Assembly: GCA_965209045.1 (NCBI GenBank)
Contig: CBDBPW010000001.1
Coordinates: forward strand, 806,001-870,000
Reading direction: 5' to 3'
Length of the DNA: 64,000 nt
Source: JAJEFO01 sp965209045
GTDB taxonomy: Bacteria > Pseudomonadota > Alphaproteobacteria > Rhodobacterales > Rhodobacteraceae
A program made the position numbers and the translations under genes. Positions 23,955-32,945 of this stretch are shown piece after piece. The notes beneath the pieces are model-generated. The model did not search any database. It had not been told where the DNA came from and saw only the letters and a program-made list of their open reading frames with translations. Positions within the stretch are counted from its first letter, which is position 1, and every line of letters starts with the position of its first letter.

Positions 23955-26881
23955 TTCACGGGCTGCGGCCGGGTTGTTGCCGAGGCGTCCCATTCGCCGA
24001 ACCGAGCGAGGTGATCGTAGTCGCCCTGAAAGCGCATCCTTTCCATTGCGCGGCGCGAAATGTAGCCTGTACCGGGATCCAGGAACTTCTTCAGCAACTC
24101 TGTCAGCTCGGCATGAACGGTGGCGGTTTCGAAACTGCCTTCCAGCCTGATTGCCTTGCGCTTGGGCGAGCGGCCAATGCTGATGTGTGCGACCGAGCGG
24201 ACAGGCGTCTCGGAAACGCCCTCGAATGCACCTCTCTCCGCCATGACCGCCTCGATCAGGAGCTGGCGGTCGAAGTGGAGTATCTGCGGTTCGCTCGGGA
24301 TGCTGCCGGTCTTGTAGTCATAGATTGCCAGATCCCCGCTTGAGAGCCGGTCAATCCGGTCCGCCTTCCCGGAAATCGTCAGCCCCGTTGCATCCAGCCG
24401 CAATTCGCCGCTGACCTCCGTTTTCCGGTCCTTGATCCCGGCGCGCAAGGCGACCTCCTCCGAGACAAGCCAGTCGGCGATCCGCTCAAGGTGTCCGCGC
24501 CAGTGGGAGCGGATTGCCGGCCAGGGAACGTCTTTCCGGAACTCTTCATCGGCGATATCCAGGAGCCGTTGACGCGTGATCGCGGAGTCGGCGAAGGCGG
24601 AGTCGGCGAATGCCGCAAGGATGGCATGAAAGACGGTGCCCTTGAGGCGGGCATCGGGCTCCGGAACCAGTGGCAGAAGCGGGCGCAGCCCGAGCACGTG
24701 GCGCGCGTAAATTGCGTAAGGGTCTCGTATCAGCCGCTGGATCTCGGTGACCGTCAGTTTCTTCGGGCGCCTTTCGGGTGGCGGTGAAGGGGCCGGCCGG
24801 GGCTCCGGCTTGACTGCTCTCGCGGGCCGGTCGAGCAATCCAGCAAGCGCAAGCAGTTCATCGCCCTTTCGTCTCATCTCGTCCAGCGCCTCGGGGCCAA
24901 ACTGCCCAGGCAGCCCTTCGAGCAGGTTTGTCAGCCGGTTGACCCAGCGTGAAGGAACCGCGTCACTGTCGCCATCCCGGGACGAGCGCGACAGGACAAC
25001 CCGGCGGGCGGCGATCGCCTGCTGGTAGTCGTGCGCGGCCAGGCCGGTCTGCCCTTCCGGAAGCGGCAATCCAAGGCTGCGTCGCATCGTCCGGTTCAGC
25101 CAGGGGTCGGGATCGGGCTGCGCAGGCCAGCGCCCTTCATTGAGTCCACCCAAGATGACGAGATCCGGGCCCTGAACCCTGGCCTCCCGGGCGCCCCAGA
25201 CCATAACGTCAGGGCGCGCATTGGAAGGGTCCCGGTCACGTTCCGCCTGCAGCATGCCCTCGAGAAGACGAAGATAGTCGGCGAAGGGAACGGGCTCTCC
25301 AAAACCGGATTCCTCCACGATGCTGTCAATTGCGGCCCGTACGAGACGTCCCGAAGTCTGCGCCCAGAGCCCGTTTTCCCCTTCGCCCTCACCTCCCGAA
25401 AGCGCCTTGGCGAGATAGAGATGATGGGTCACGGCGCCGTGAAGGGTCGGATCGGGCAGTTGTCCGAGCGGGCCGAGAATCGATGCGAGCCAGCCGATCC
25501 ATTCTCGGCGTCCGTCCGGCGACTCTTCCGCAAAGCCCTCGAGATCAGTTTCGGTAAGCGTGTGGACCAGGTTTCTGCGGAGGAACAGTTCCAGTTGCCG
25601 CGTGTTCGCAAGGTGCGATCCCCGGTCCGTGGCGGCTCGGGTGAACGGGTGTTTCAGCAATGCGATCAAGTCTTCCGGACGAGGGGACGTTCCGACGAGC
25701 CGTCCGACCTGGCGCAGAAACGTTCCCGGAGGCGTCAGGGAGAGCTGCATTCCGAAGCTGTTGTCGGGAACGATGTTCCAACGGGCAAGGGCGGCGGAAA
25801 CACGGCGGACGAGATCCTGATCTCGGGTAACGAGTGCCGAGCGCTCCCCTTGCTGCACGGCTTTCCGAACTGCCACGGCAATTGCCAGCGCCTCTTCCCT
25901 GGATTCCGACGCCTCTACGAGTGCCATTGACGAAGTCACCTGTCGAAGGTCGCCGATCCCCGGGCCCTCCGACAGCCATTGGTCAGTGACCTGGGCCGGG
26001 CGCAGGGAAAGCGAGACGAGCCTGTTGCGGGCCTTGTCCGGAGGTTCGCCCCAGGTGACCGCTTGGTCGCGGGAAATGCCAAGTGCGGAGAACAGCGCCG
26101 CGAAGCGGTGCTGCGGATGGTCCTCGCAGTCGCGGCTCGAGCCAAGCGAATCCCAGATTGGCCCGGGAAGATCGACATCGAAGCCGGGCAGCACAAGCGC
26201 GCCCTGCGGGAGCCGCGCAACGGCGCACATCAACGTTCGGGTGGTCGTGCGCGAACCCGTCGAGCCGGCGATGATCACGGGAGTGTCAGGCGGATCGGAT
26301 GCCCAGGCGGCACAGACCTGCTCGACCCCGAGCCTGCGCCGCGCCTCGAAGTCGAGACCGTCTTCTGAAACGCTCTCGACATAGGCCCCGACTATGTCGA
26401 GGAATCTCAGGCTTCGCTGCCAGTGCAGGGAGTCGTCGCCAATCTCGAGCGCGCGAACCTGTTCTGGAGCGACCCCTTCGCCCTGAATCTCGTCGAGAAG
26501 CGAGGCAAGGCTGTCCGCAAGACTGATCGCGGCGGTCGGATGGGCGAGGTCGGGCTCGGCGTCGACAAGGCGAGCGGTCAGTTGCGCCAGCTCAAGTTGG
26601 CGCCGGAGCCGGGACACGGGACGCGGAAGGTCGATTCCTGGAAGGATTCTCTCGATCTCGGTCACAAGCAGGATCCGGGGCAGGAGGCGAGGACCGGAAG
26701 CTCGAAAGAGGGAGGAAAGCCGTCGCTGCATGCGTCGGGAATTGACCAGGAGACGAACCCGGGCAAGGTCTTCCGGCGACCGTCCGGCATGGGCATCCAG
26801 GAGTCGCTCAACCACTACTCGCGGGAAGTCGGCCCCGGGCGGGACACCGAAGACGCGCGGACACTCTGACGGCTCAAACAT
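23951..26881 (-). CDS. addB: Double-strand break repair protein AddB
   Basis: AddB is the partner subunit of AddA, with an inactive helicase-like N-terminal half and an active C-terminal RecB-type nuclease. The 976-residue protein starts MFEPSECPRVFGVPPGADFP and shows the alphaproteobacterial AddB pattern, with WGAREARVQGPDLVILGGLNEGRWP in the middle and the nuclease block GKADRIDRLSSGDLAIYDYKTG near residue 880. It overlaps murU by 8 bases upstream and addA by 4 bases downstream. Confidence 0.93.
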   Translation of the reverse strand: MFEPSECPRVFGVPPGADFPRVVVERLLDAHAGRSPEDLARVRLLVNSRRMQRRLSSLFRASGPRLLPRILLVTEIERILPGIDLPRPVSRLRRQLELAQLTARLVDAEPDLAHPTAAISLADSLASLLDEIQGEGVAPEQVRALEIGDDSLHWQRSLRFLDIVGAYVESVSEDGLDFEARRRLGVEQVCAAWASDPPDTPVIIAGSTGSRTTTRTLMCAVARLPQGALVLPGFDVDLPGPIWDSLGSSRDCEDHPQHRFAALFSALGISRDQAVTWGEPPDKARNRLVSLSLRPAQVTDQWLSEGPGIGDLRQVTSSMALVEASESREEALAIAVAVRKAVQQGERSALVTRDQDLVRRVSAALARWNIVPDNSFGMQLSLTPPGTFLRQVGRLVGTSPRPEDLIALLKHPFTRAATDRGSHLANTRQLELFLRRNLVHTLTETDLEGFAEESPDGRREWIGWLASILGPLGQLPDPTLHGAVTHHLYLAKALSGGEGEGENGLWAQTSGRLVRAAIDSIVEESGFGEPVPFADYLRLLEGMLQAERDRDPSNARPDVMVWGAREARVQGPDLVILGGLNEGRWPAQPDPDPWLNRTMRRSLGLPLPEGQTGLAAHDYQQAIAARRVVLSRSSRDGDSDAVPSRWVNRLTNLLEGLPGQFGPEALDEMRRKGDELLALAGLLDRPARAVKPEPRPAPSPPPERRPKKLTVTEIQRLIRDPYAIYARHVLGLRPLLPLVPEPDARLKGTVFHAILAAFADSAFADSAITRQRLLDIADEEFRKDVPWPAIRSHWRGHLERIADWLVSEEVALRAGIKDRKTEVSGELRLDATGLTISGKADRIDRLSSGDLAIYDYKTGSIPSEPQILHFDRQLLIEAVMAERGAFEGVSETPVRSVAHISIGRSPKRKAIRLEGSFETATVHAELTELLKKFLDPGTGYISRRAMERMRFQGDYDHLARFGEWDASATTRPQPVK

Positions 26882-27551
26882 GGCAAGCAAGGCCTTCGGC
26901 GATGCGCAGCCCCGCCGGGTGGCCCAGGTCGCACCAGTTTCCGTCATAGACCAGGCCGTGGAGATCCTCTTCTTCCGACAGCAGGTCCCAGTAGACATTC
27001 AGGGAAAACACTTTCTCGGCGACCCTATCAAGCTGGTCGGTCCTGATGACTTGCGCTCCGCCATAAATCAAGGCCCCCCCGCGTCGCACTCTCCCGTCTT
27101 CGAGGCGGAAGTCGCCGACGCTCGACGTGCCGTGTGCCGATGATTGCGGCACGAGCGCAAGCAGCGCCCGCATTTCGGGCCGCCATGTGTCAATGAGCGC
27201 CTTGACGGGATTGCACCCAAGCCAGGCAGCATCGGGATTGATCGTAATGACGGGAGCGGCTCCCAGGAGCGGCACCGCGGCTTTCAGACCGCCCCCTGTC
27301 TCCAGAATGTCGGGACGCTCACGCGAAATCGCGATGCCTTCGGATCGCAGAAAAGGCTCGATTCCATGCGGCAAGTGATGCGTGTTTGCCACGATGGTCG
27401 TGATGCCCGCGTCTCGCAGCAGTCCGATGCAATGGGAGATCATCGGCCGTCCAGCAAACGGCACCATGGGTTTGGGCATGTCCCGGCACAAGTCACCCAT
27501 CCGCGTGCCGAAACCGGCGGCGAAGATCATGGCGGAGCGCGGCCGCGTCAT
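26874..27551 (-). CDS. murU: N-acetylmuramate alpha-1-phosphate uridylyltransferase MurU
   Basis: MurU makes UDP-MurNAc from MurNAc-1-phosphate in a cell-wall recycling route that bypasses fosfomycin-sensitive MurA. The 225-residue nucleotidyltransferase has IFAAGFGTRMGDLCRDMPKP (binding loop and lysine), PMVPFAGRPMI, ILETGGGL and the metal-binding NPDAAWLG. Its neighbour amgK provides the kinase of the same pathway, overlapping by 4 bases, which supports MurU over other sugar nucleotidyltransferases. Confidence 0.88.
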   Translation of the reverse strand: MTRPRSAMIFAAGFGTRMGDLCRDMPKPMVPFAGRPMISHCIGLLRDAGITTIVANTHHLPHGIEPFLRSEGIAISRERPDILETGGGLKAAVPLLGAAPVITINPDAAWLGCNPVKALIDTWRPEMRALLALVPQSSAHGTSSVGDFRLEDGRVRRGGALIYGGAQVIRTDQLDRVAEKVFSLNVYWDLLSEEEDLHGLVYDGNWCDLGHPAGLRIAEGLACHV

Positions 27552-28495
27552 GCCGCCATTTCGGGGGCAGGGAGTCCGGCTCGGAGAATTCCGCGCACAT
27601 CGCGAAATGCCTCGTGTTCCGTCGCTTCCATGAGGCAGCGATAGACGCGCGGAACCTTTGGCAAGTGGCGCGTCCTGCCGAGGACTCTTGCTGCGCGATG
27701 AAAGATGCCGAGGATCCTCAGATTTCGCTGTGCAGAAAACGCGGCAAACGCGGTCCTCAACCTGGCCAGCCCGTCTCCCGAGACCGATGCGTATCTTTCG
27801 ATGTATCGAGCGCGAATTGCAGGCGGCACTTCAACGCGCGCATCGGTCAGGAGAGAGACAAGGTCATAGACAGGATGCGTAAGGAAGGCGTCCTGGTAAT
27901 CCAGGACCCCGAGTCGCGCTACACCCTCCCGATGAGGCAACGGCATCAGGTTGTCGGCGTGAAAGTCCCTGAGGGACACTGTGCAGCCTTCTGTCAGGAG
28001 CCGGGAAAGTATGTCCTTCAGCACGACCCTGAATTCATCGAGCGCGCCTGAGTCCGCGCCAGGAAAATGCTCGTCTGCAACGCGGGTCCAGTCGCACAGC
28101 CTCTCCGCCCCCGGGCAATGGAGCGGCGGTGGCGGCGCGTTTCGGATCGCGAGCAGAATCTCGATGCAGGCATCGAGAATGTCGGCCTGCGCGGCCCGGT
28201 GCGACATCATTTCGCTTGCCGGAACGGGGCCGAGATCTTCCAGCAACAAGAGCGCATTGTCGACGTCAGCGCCAAGGATCTCTGGCGCGGAAAGGCCAGC
28301 CTGCCTAAGCCAGGCCGTCATTCTCAGAAAGGGCGGAACGGATGCGCGATCACCTCCCGCGTCCATCAATATTGCGTTCTCGCCGTTTCTTGACAGCCGG
28401 AAATAGGATCTTTGCGACAGATCGCCCGAGATTGCCTCAAGCGTGGCACCGTCCCAGCCTTGTGACTTCAGGAACGACGTTGCGTTGTCATGCAT
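27548..28495 (-). CDS. amgK: Anomeric N-acetylmuramate/N-acetylglucosamine kinase AmgK
   Basis: AmgK phosphorylates MurNAc and GlcNAc at the anomeric carbon as the first step of the AmgK-MurU recycling route. The 315-residue aminoglycoside phosphotransferase-fold protein has ALLLLEDLG in the N-lobe and the catalytic loop VSLRDFHADNLMPLPHREG followed by LGVLDYQDAFLTHPVYDLVSLL (the metal-binding aspartate). It overlaps tsaE by 8 bases and murU by 4. Confidence 0.88.
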   Translation of the reverse strand: MHDNATSFLKSQGWDGATLEAISGDLSQRSYFRLSRNGENAILMDAGGDRASVPPFLRMTAWLRQAGLSAPEILGADVDNALLLLEDLGPVPASEMMSHRAAQADILDACIEILLAIRNAPPPPLHCPGAERLCDWTRVADEHFPGADSGALDEFRVVLKDILSRLLTEGCTVSLRDFHADNLMPLPHREGVARLGVLDYQDAFLTHPVYDLVSLLTDARVEVPPAIRARYIERYASVSGDGLARLRTAFAAFSAQRNLRILGIFHRAARVLGRTRHLPKVPRVYRCLMEATEHEAFRDVRGILRAGLPAPEMAA

Positions 28496-29054
28496 CGATG
28501 TCTCCGATCATCGAGACGCAATTCTGCCAGCGATCCGACGCGGACCGAAGCGTCACCCTGCGACCCCTGTCCAGGACCTCAATGTCGAGCAGCAATGCGT
28601 CGTCGGGCATCACGTCAAGCCGGTCGGGCCACTCCACGAGGACGATTTCGTTGCCAAAGGCCTCTTGGAGCCCGAGCTCGGCAACCTCGGAAGCTTCGGC
28701 CAGACGGTAGAGATCCGCGTGCCAAACTTGGATGCCCGGCAATTCGTAGGCTTGAACAAGCGTGAAGGTCGGCGAAGGCACTTCCGGTTCGGGCTGACCC
28801 ATCCTGAAGTGCAGCGCGGAAATTGCGGCGCGTGCAATGCAGGTCTTGCCCGCGCCGATCTGCCCTGCCAGCAGAACCGTGTCGCCAGGATTCAGCGCGT
28901 GCGCGAGTGCCGTGCCAAAGCGATCCGTCGCGGCCGCATCGGGCAGGAAGACCGACCCTTGGCTGCCAGGGACGGAGTCTGTGCGGCCAGCGGGGCCGGC
29001 GCTTGCGGACGACGGCTCCGCGCGTCCGGAGGATCTGACACGCGAGAACGCCAC
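28488..29054 (-). CDS. tsaE: tRNA threonylcarbamoyladenosine biosynthesis ATPase TsaE
   Basis: TsaE is the ATPase of the complex that makes t6A37 in ANN-decoding tRNAs, with TsaD (encoded at 51.6 kb). The core is typical: GTALAHALNPGDTVLLAGQIGAGKTCIARAAI (P-loop), VPSPTFTLVQAYE, VWHADLYRL and LVEWPDRL. The start is uncertain. The only upstream start codon clear of regB that I see is a GTG at 29054, one base after the regB stop, giving 188 residues with an N-terminal extension of about 30 residues compared with the family. The P-loop reads GAGKT(C), as expected. Confidence 0.88.
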   Translation of the reverse strand: MAFSRVRSSGRAEPSSASAGPAGRTDSVPGSQGSVFLPDAAATDRFGTALAHALNPGDTVLLAGQIGAGKTCIARAAISALHFRMGQPEPEVPSPTFTLVQAYELPGIQVWHADLYRLAEASEVAELGLQEAFGNEIVLVEWPDRLDVMPDDALLLDIEVLDRGRRVTLRSASDRWQNCVSMIGDIDA

Positions 29055-29055
29055 G

Positions 29056-30435
29056 TCATGCCCTGATCGGCCTGTTTTGCCCCAGCGGCGCCCTTTCTGC
29101 GCCTCCTGCATCGGCAAAGACCTCGCGATTCCAGCGGACATCCGCGATCGCTCCGGTTCGCTCGCCCGGCCCGTTGTCCGGCGCGCCGTACTCGCGGCCG
29201 TTTGAGAAACTCAGTTCGGCACCCGTTCGCTCAAGCAGCGTCTTGGCAATGAACATGCCGAGTCCCATGCCTTCATAGCGCAATCTTGAATCCCTCTTTC
29301 GGCGAATCATGTACGGCTCGCCGATCTGGCTGGCCGCAGTGGACGAATATCCCGGACCGTCATCCACGATCCTCACGACAAGCTGTTCGTCGTTCCAGGA
29401 GACGTCGATCCAGACGTTTGCACGGGCAAAGTCAACCGCGTTCTGGATCAGGTTTCGCAGTCCGTGAATGATCTCCGGCCGCCTGTCGATCGTGGGCTGG
29501 CGTGCATCAGTTGCGTCGGGGCCGTCGAATTCATAGTGGAGCTTCTTGCCCCGGTCGGCGTGCGGCTCTGCAGATTCGCGAATGACGGCGCTGATGGGCG
29601 CATGGTGGACATGCAGGTCGTCCTTTCCGGCACGGCCCATCGAGCTGAGAATGTCCCGGCATCGGTCGGCCTGGTCCCGGATTAGAATTGCGTCATCCTG
29701 CAGGACCGGGTTGTCGTGCAGTTCCTCCAGGAGTTCGCTGCTGGCAAGCTTGATCGTTGCGAGCGGCGTTCCCAGTTCGTGTGCGGCCGCGGCGACAACG
29801 CCGCCGAGATCCGTGAGCTTTTGTTCGCGCGAGAGCGCCAGTTGAGTCGCCGCCAGCGCTTCCGACAACGCTTGCATTTCGCCGGTCACTCGGCTGGCAT
29901 AGACCGAGAGGAACAAGACGCCGATCACGATGGCGACCAGGAATCCGTAAGCGAAGATCCGGGGCATCTGCATGACGACCCCGTCCAGGGTCTGGAGCGG
30001 AAAGTGCCAGAACAGCAGGCATGTCGCCGACAGGACGGCCAACAGGGCAATGGCCGTCGCTGCGCGCGCATTGAGCGTCATGGCGGCGATGGCGACTGGC
30101 GCAATGATAAGGAGGGCAAACGGGTTGTTCAGCCCTCCGGTCAGGAAGATCAGGAGCGCGAGTTGAAGCACGTCAAAGGCAAGCATTCCGGCGACTTCGG
30201 CTTCAGACAGGCGCTTTGCCCGAGGATATACGGCGATGGCAAGGAGGTTGGCGGCCACGGATGCGCCAATCGCCAGCAGGCAGAGACCGAAATTCAAGTC
30301 CAGCCCGAACAGGCGCTGCGCGACGACAATCGCCGAGACCTGGCCGAAAATGGCAATCCATCTCAGCACCACCAGCGTCTGGAGCCGAACCCAGTTCGTG
30401 CGCGGTCCGTATGGCTGAATCGACGTTTCGGCCAT
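29056..30435 (-). CDS. regB: Redox-sensing histidine kinase RegB (PrrB/ActS)
   Basis: RegB is the membrane sensor kinase that tunes photosynthesis, respiration, nitrogen and carbon fixation genes to redox state through RegA. The 459-residue protein has six predicted membrane segments over residues 20-170, the quinone-binding GGLNNPF heptapeptide between them, the H-box AHELGTPLATIKLASSEL, the redox-active cysteine in DQADRCRDILSSMGRAG, the N-box LIQNAVDFA and DDGPGYSS. The start is the ATG at 30435 with AAAGGA upstream. Divergent senC and regA follow, the classic reg locus. Confidence 0.94.
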   Translation of the reverse strand: MAETSIQPYGPRTNWVRLQTLVVLRWIAIFGQVSAIVVAQRLFGLDLNFGLCLLAIGASVAANLLAIAVYPRAKRLSEAEVAGMLAFDVLQLALLIFLTGGLNNPFALLIIAPVAIAAMTLNARAATAIALLAVLSATCLLFWHFPLQTLDGVVMQMPRIFAYGFLVAIVIGVLFLSVYASRVTGEMQALSEALAATQLALSREQKLTDLGGVVAAAAHELGTPLATIKLASSELLEELHDNPVLQDDAILIRDQADRCRDILSSMGRAGKDDLHVHHAPISAVIRESAEPHADRGKKLHYEFDGPDATDARQPTIDRRPEIIHGLRNLIQNAVDFARANVWIDVSWNDEQLVVRIVDDGPGYSSTAASQIGEPYMIRRKRDSRLRYEGMGLGMFIAKTLLERTGAELSFSNGREYGAPDNGPGERTGAIADVRWNREVFADAGGAERAPLGQNRPIRA

Positions 30436-30454
30436 GACCATCCTTTCACGTCGG

Positions 30455-30489
30455 ATTGTATTGTATTCCTTCGGGCCGTCGGTGATCAA
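30455..30489 (-). promoter_or_regulatory. Putative promoter of regB
   Basis: Reading leftward, TTGATC (30489-30484) is followed after 18 bases by TACAAT (30465-30460), about 25 bases before the regB start; the TACAAT is repeated directly (30460-30455). Sequence match only. Confidence 0.35.
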
Positions 30490-30807
30490 TGACTCCGCTG
30501 GCGCGAGGTCGGGGGCCCATGTTCCGATGTTGACCATGATTCTCTTTGGCGTGTGCGGCGCACGCTCCCTTGATGATTCTGCCAGGAGGGCTGGCCGCCA
30601 TGCCGGTTCTCGCAGCGGCATCGCATGGTCTCGACCGTGCAGCCGAGCCCGCCCCACGGGCAAAAAGCCATGACGTGCCCAGGACAGGCGCATCTGCAGG
30701 CGACGGCAATTTGCGTTGGTCACTTCAAGGACCTTGGAAGGCATGTCGAAGGAGGCTGCGTTCATGCCGCCCACCCGTTGGCATAGCGCCCGAAACCGGA
30801 TGACCGC
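30490..30807. other. regB-senC spacer, no gene seen
   Basis: About 320 bp between the divergent regB and senC genes. Short frames exist on both strands but none has family-like sequence or a good ribosome-binding site. In relatives this spacer carries promoters for the senC-regA and regB units and is a place where RegA acts on its own genes; I could not identify a specific RegA site. Confidence 0.5.
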
Positions 30808-31407
30808 ATGAACAGGACGGCAATCGTGCTTGCAGGTCTTGGCCTGCTGGTTCTCGTGAGTGGAACCGCACTTTTTGCGCTCCTGAACGCAAGGTCCGAT
30901 TGTGACGTCTCTTCTGCGGTCGGCGCAACGATCGGAGGTCCCTTCGAACTTGTCGACAGGGACGGCGAACTTGTGACGGACATGGAAGTGCTGAACCGCC
31001 CGGCCCTGGTCTATTTCGGCTACACCTTTTGTCCCGATGTCTGTCCGTTTGACATGGCGCGCAACGCGCTTGCCGCCGATCTTCTGGCGGACCAGGGACA
31101 CGACATCGCTCTCGTGTTCATCTCTGTTGACCCCGAGCGCGACACACCCGAAGTGCTGGGCCAATATGCCGATGACATGTTTCCGGAGATGGTTGCGCTC
31201 ACGGGTAGCGCGGAACAGGTCAAGGCGGCAGCGAAGGCGTATCGTGCATACTTTGCAAAGGGCGAGGGGAGCGGCGAATTCTATCTCGTTGACCACTCCA
31301 CCTTTACGTACCTGATGTTTCCCGGCAACGAGCTCGGCGCGTACTTTCGCCGTGAGGACACGGCAGAAGGAATCGCGGAGACCGCGGCATGCCTAATCGA
31401 GTCCTGA
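30808..31407 (+). CDS. senC: SCO1/SenC family copper chaperone
   Basis: SenC/Sco proteins bring copper to the CuA site of cytochrome c oxidase and may sense redox state. The 199-residue protein has an N-terminal membrane anchor (AIVLAGLGLLVLVSGTALFALL), a thioredoxin-like fold with the copper-binding CxxxC in YTFCPDVCPFDMARN, FISVDPERDTPEVL, and the conserved histidine region DHSTFTYLMFPGNE. It is placed between regB and regA and read with regA. Confidence 0.93.
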   Translation: MNRTAIVLAGLGLLVLVSGTALFALLNARSDCDVSSAVGATIGGPFELVDRDGELVTDMEVLNRPALVYFGYTFCPDVCPFDMARNALAADLLADQGHDIALVFISVDPERDTPEVLGQYADDMFPEMVALTGSAEQVKAAAKAYRAYFAKGEGSGEFYLVDHSTFTYLMFPGNELGAYFRREDTAEGIAETAACLIES

Positions 31408-31466
31408 AGATTTGACGACAGGCGGGCTAGCGATTAGCCTCGCCGGAACCGAATACGATTGAAAAG

Positions 31467-32009
31467 ATGCCGGAAGAGATTGGACCAGATCCATCGCTCC
31501 TGATCGTGGACGACGACGAGCCGTTTCTGAGACGCTTGGCTCGGGCAATGGAAAAACGAGGCTTTGACGTCGTAACAGCCGACTCGGTTGCTGCCGGCAG
31601 GGCTGCCGCCGCCGCACGGCCTCCGGCATACGCGGTTGTCGACTTGCGGCTTGAAGACGGAAACGGACTGGACGTGGTCGAGAGCATTCGTGAACGAAGG
31701 AACGACAGCCGCATTGTCGTCCTGACAGGTTACGGCGCGATTGCCACCGCTGTGGCAGCGGTCAAGATCGGGGCGACGGACTACCTGTCAAAGCCGGCGG
31801 ACGCCAATGACGTTACGGCCGCGCTGCTGGCGCCGGAAGGCGAAATGCCCCCGCCGCCGACCGATCCGATGAGCGCCGATCGGGTTCGTTGGGAGCATAT
31901 CCAGCGGGTCTACGAGCTGTGCGGCAGGAATGTCAGCGAGACGGCGCGGCGCCTGAACATGCATCGGCGAACCCTTCAGCGCATTCTGGCCAAGCGGTCG
32001 CCGCGCTGA
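31467..32009 (+). CDS. regA: Redox response regulator RegA (PrrA/ActR)
   Basis: RegA is the DNA-binding partner of RegB. The 180-residue protein has a receiver domain (SLLIVDDDEPFLRRLARAMEKRGF, phosphorylated aspartate in YAVVDLRLEDGNGL, VVLTGYGAIATAVAAVKIGATDYLSKP), a proline linker (PPPPTDP) and a Fis-type helix-turn-helix (CGRNVSETARRLNMHRRTLQRILAKR). The HTH is nearly invariant in the family. 59 bases separate it from senC. Confidence 0.95.
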   Translation: MPEEIGPDPSLLIVDDDEPFLRRLARAMEKRGFDVVTADSVAAGRAAAAARPPAYAVVDLRLEDGNGLDVVESIRERRNDSRIVVLTGYGAIATAVAAVKIGATDYLSKPADANDVTAALLAPEGEMPPPPTDPMSADRVRWEHIQRVYELCGRNVSETARRLNMHRRTLQRILAKRSPR

Positions 32010-32010
32010 G

Positions 32011-32616
32011 CTATCCCATTTCGGCCAACAGCGCGTTGTGCCGCTCCACGAATGCCAGTCGCGATTCGATGGGTGGCCGGAGCAAGATCGAGAGGCCCTT
32101 CACCAAGGACATGTCGGGACGCCCGAAAAACCTGTTTGCCTCGGATTCGGCGAAGCCCGCAATTTGAGTCGCCTCGAACCAGGCAGACATCCTGTCCGCC
32201 CGCTTGATCCTGGACTTGACCGTCCTTGGCACCGCGACCGGCAGGCCGAAGCGGAGGTGAATTGCCGCCGTGAGGCGGTCGTCCAGCGCAGAATATCCGG
32301 GGCCGACCGAGGATTTGACGGGCGCGATCATGTCGCCGATCACGTATTCCGGCGCATCATGCAGGAGCGCCGCAAGCCGCCACTTTGCGGGAGCCTTCGG
32401 CACGAGGCGCGTGAACATGGTCTCCACCAGCAACGAGTGTTCGGCGACGGAATAGGGATACTCCCCTTTGGTCTGGCCGTTCCAGCGGGCGACAAAGGCC
32501 AGCCCATGCGCGATGTCCTCGATCTCGATGTCAACGGGCGTGGGATCCAGAAGATCCAGCCTTCTTCCGGACAGCATTCGCTGCCATGCTCGTGGTTCCG
32601 TCTTCCTGGGGGCCAT
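32011..32616 (-). CDS. HD-domain phosphohydrolase (YfbR-like)
   Basis: A metal-dependent HD-superfamily hydrolase related to the 5'-deoxynucleotidase YfbR; the exact substrate is unknown. The 201-residue protein has SVAEHSLLV (metal histidine), LAALLHDAPEYVIGDMIAPVK (HD pair) and KRADRMSAWFEATQIAGF. I chose the ATG at 32616 (MAPRKTEPRAWQRMLSGRRLDLLDPTP), which gives the family N-terminus; an upstream extension is of different character. It converges on regA, with one base between the stops. Confidence 0.85.
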   Translation of the reverse strand: MAPRKTEPRAWQRMLSGRRLDLLDPTPVDIEIEDIAHGLAFVARWNGQTKGEYPYSVAEHSLLVETMFTRLVPKAPAKWRLAALLHDAPEYVIGDMIAPVKSSVGPGYSALDDRLTAAIHLRFGLPVAVPRTVKSRIKRADRMSAWFEATQIAGFAESEANRFFGRPDMSLVKGLSILLRPPIESRLAFVERHNALLAEMG

Positions 32617-32806
32617 GACGCGAAGTCGTGCACCAATGTCGGCGGCGCGGTCAAGAGAAACTGAATTTGGCGTCGACCGCGATTCAGGACAAGAAAACGT
32701 GGGACTTTCGGTCCGTCTCGGGAAGGTTGCCCTGCCTTGCCGAGAGTCCTGTCCACAGGCTCCGCGCCGACCGCCGATGCCGACAGCATGAAGCCCCTCG
32801 TTCATG

Positions 32807-32930
32807 ACTTGCGTTCATGCAAGTTCCTTCGAAAGTCGTGACGCACTGGCGGCGGGCCGCGGGCCGTTTCCCGTCAACCTTGGTTGTCGGAGGAATGCGC
32901 CAATGCTAATTGACCGCGAAACGCGGTCGA
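32807..32930 (+). promoter_or_regulatory. ahcY upstream region with two hairpins
   Basis: The 329-bp gap before ahcY has no gene. Two perfect inverted repeats lie in it: ACTTGC/GCAAGT (32807-32812 and 32819-32824, 6-base loop), and GACCGCG/CGCGGTC (32912-32918 and 32922-32928, AAA loop) just before the Shine-Dalgarno GGAG (about 32932-32935) of ahcY. The second could affect ribosome access. No known riboswitch was matched. Confidence 0.35.
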
Positions 32931-32945
32931 GTGGAGCAGAAGACC

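Noticed and set aside
30436..31296. Long N-terminal extension of RegB antisense to senC
   Set aside because: The family start MAETSIQPYGPRTNWVRL is at 30435 with a good ribosome-binding site; the upstream frame is the antisense of senC.
32909..32945. SAM/SAH-type riboswitch before ahcY (hairpin followed by GTGGAGCA)
   Set aside because: The stem and the following GGAGC resemble the layout of the SAM/SAH motif, but the loop is only AAA and lacks the conserved GGCTTCC needed for the pseudoknot. It is listed only as a hairpin.
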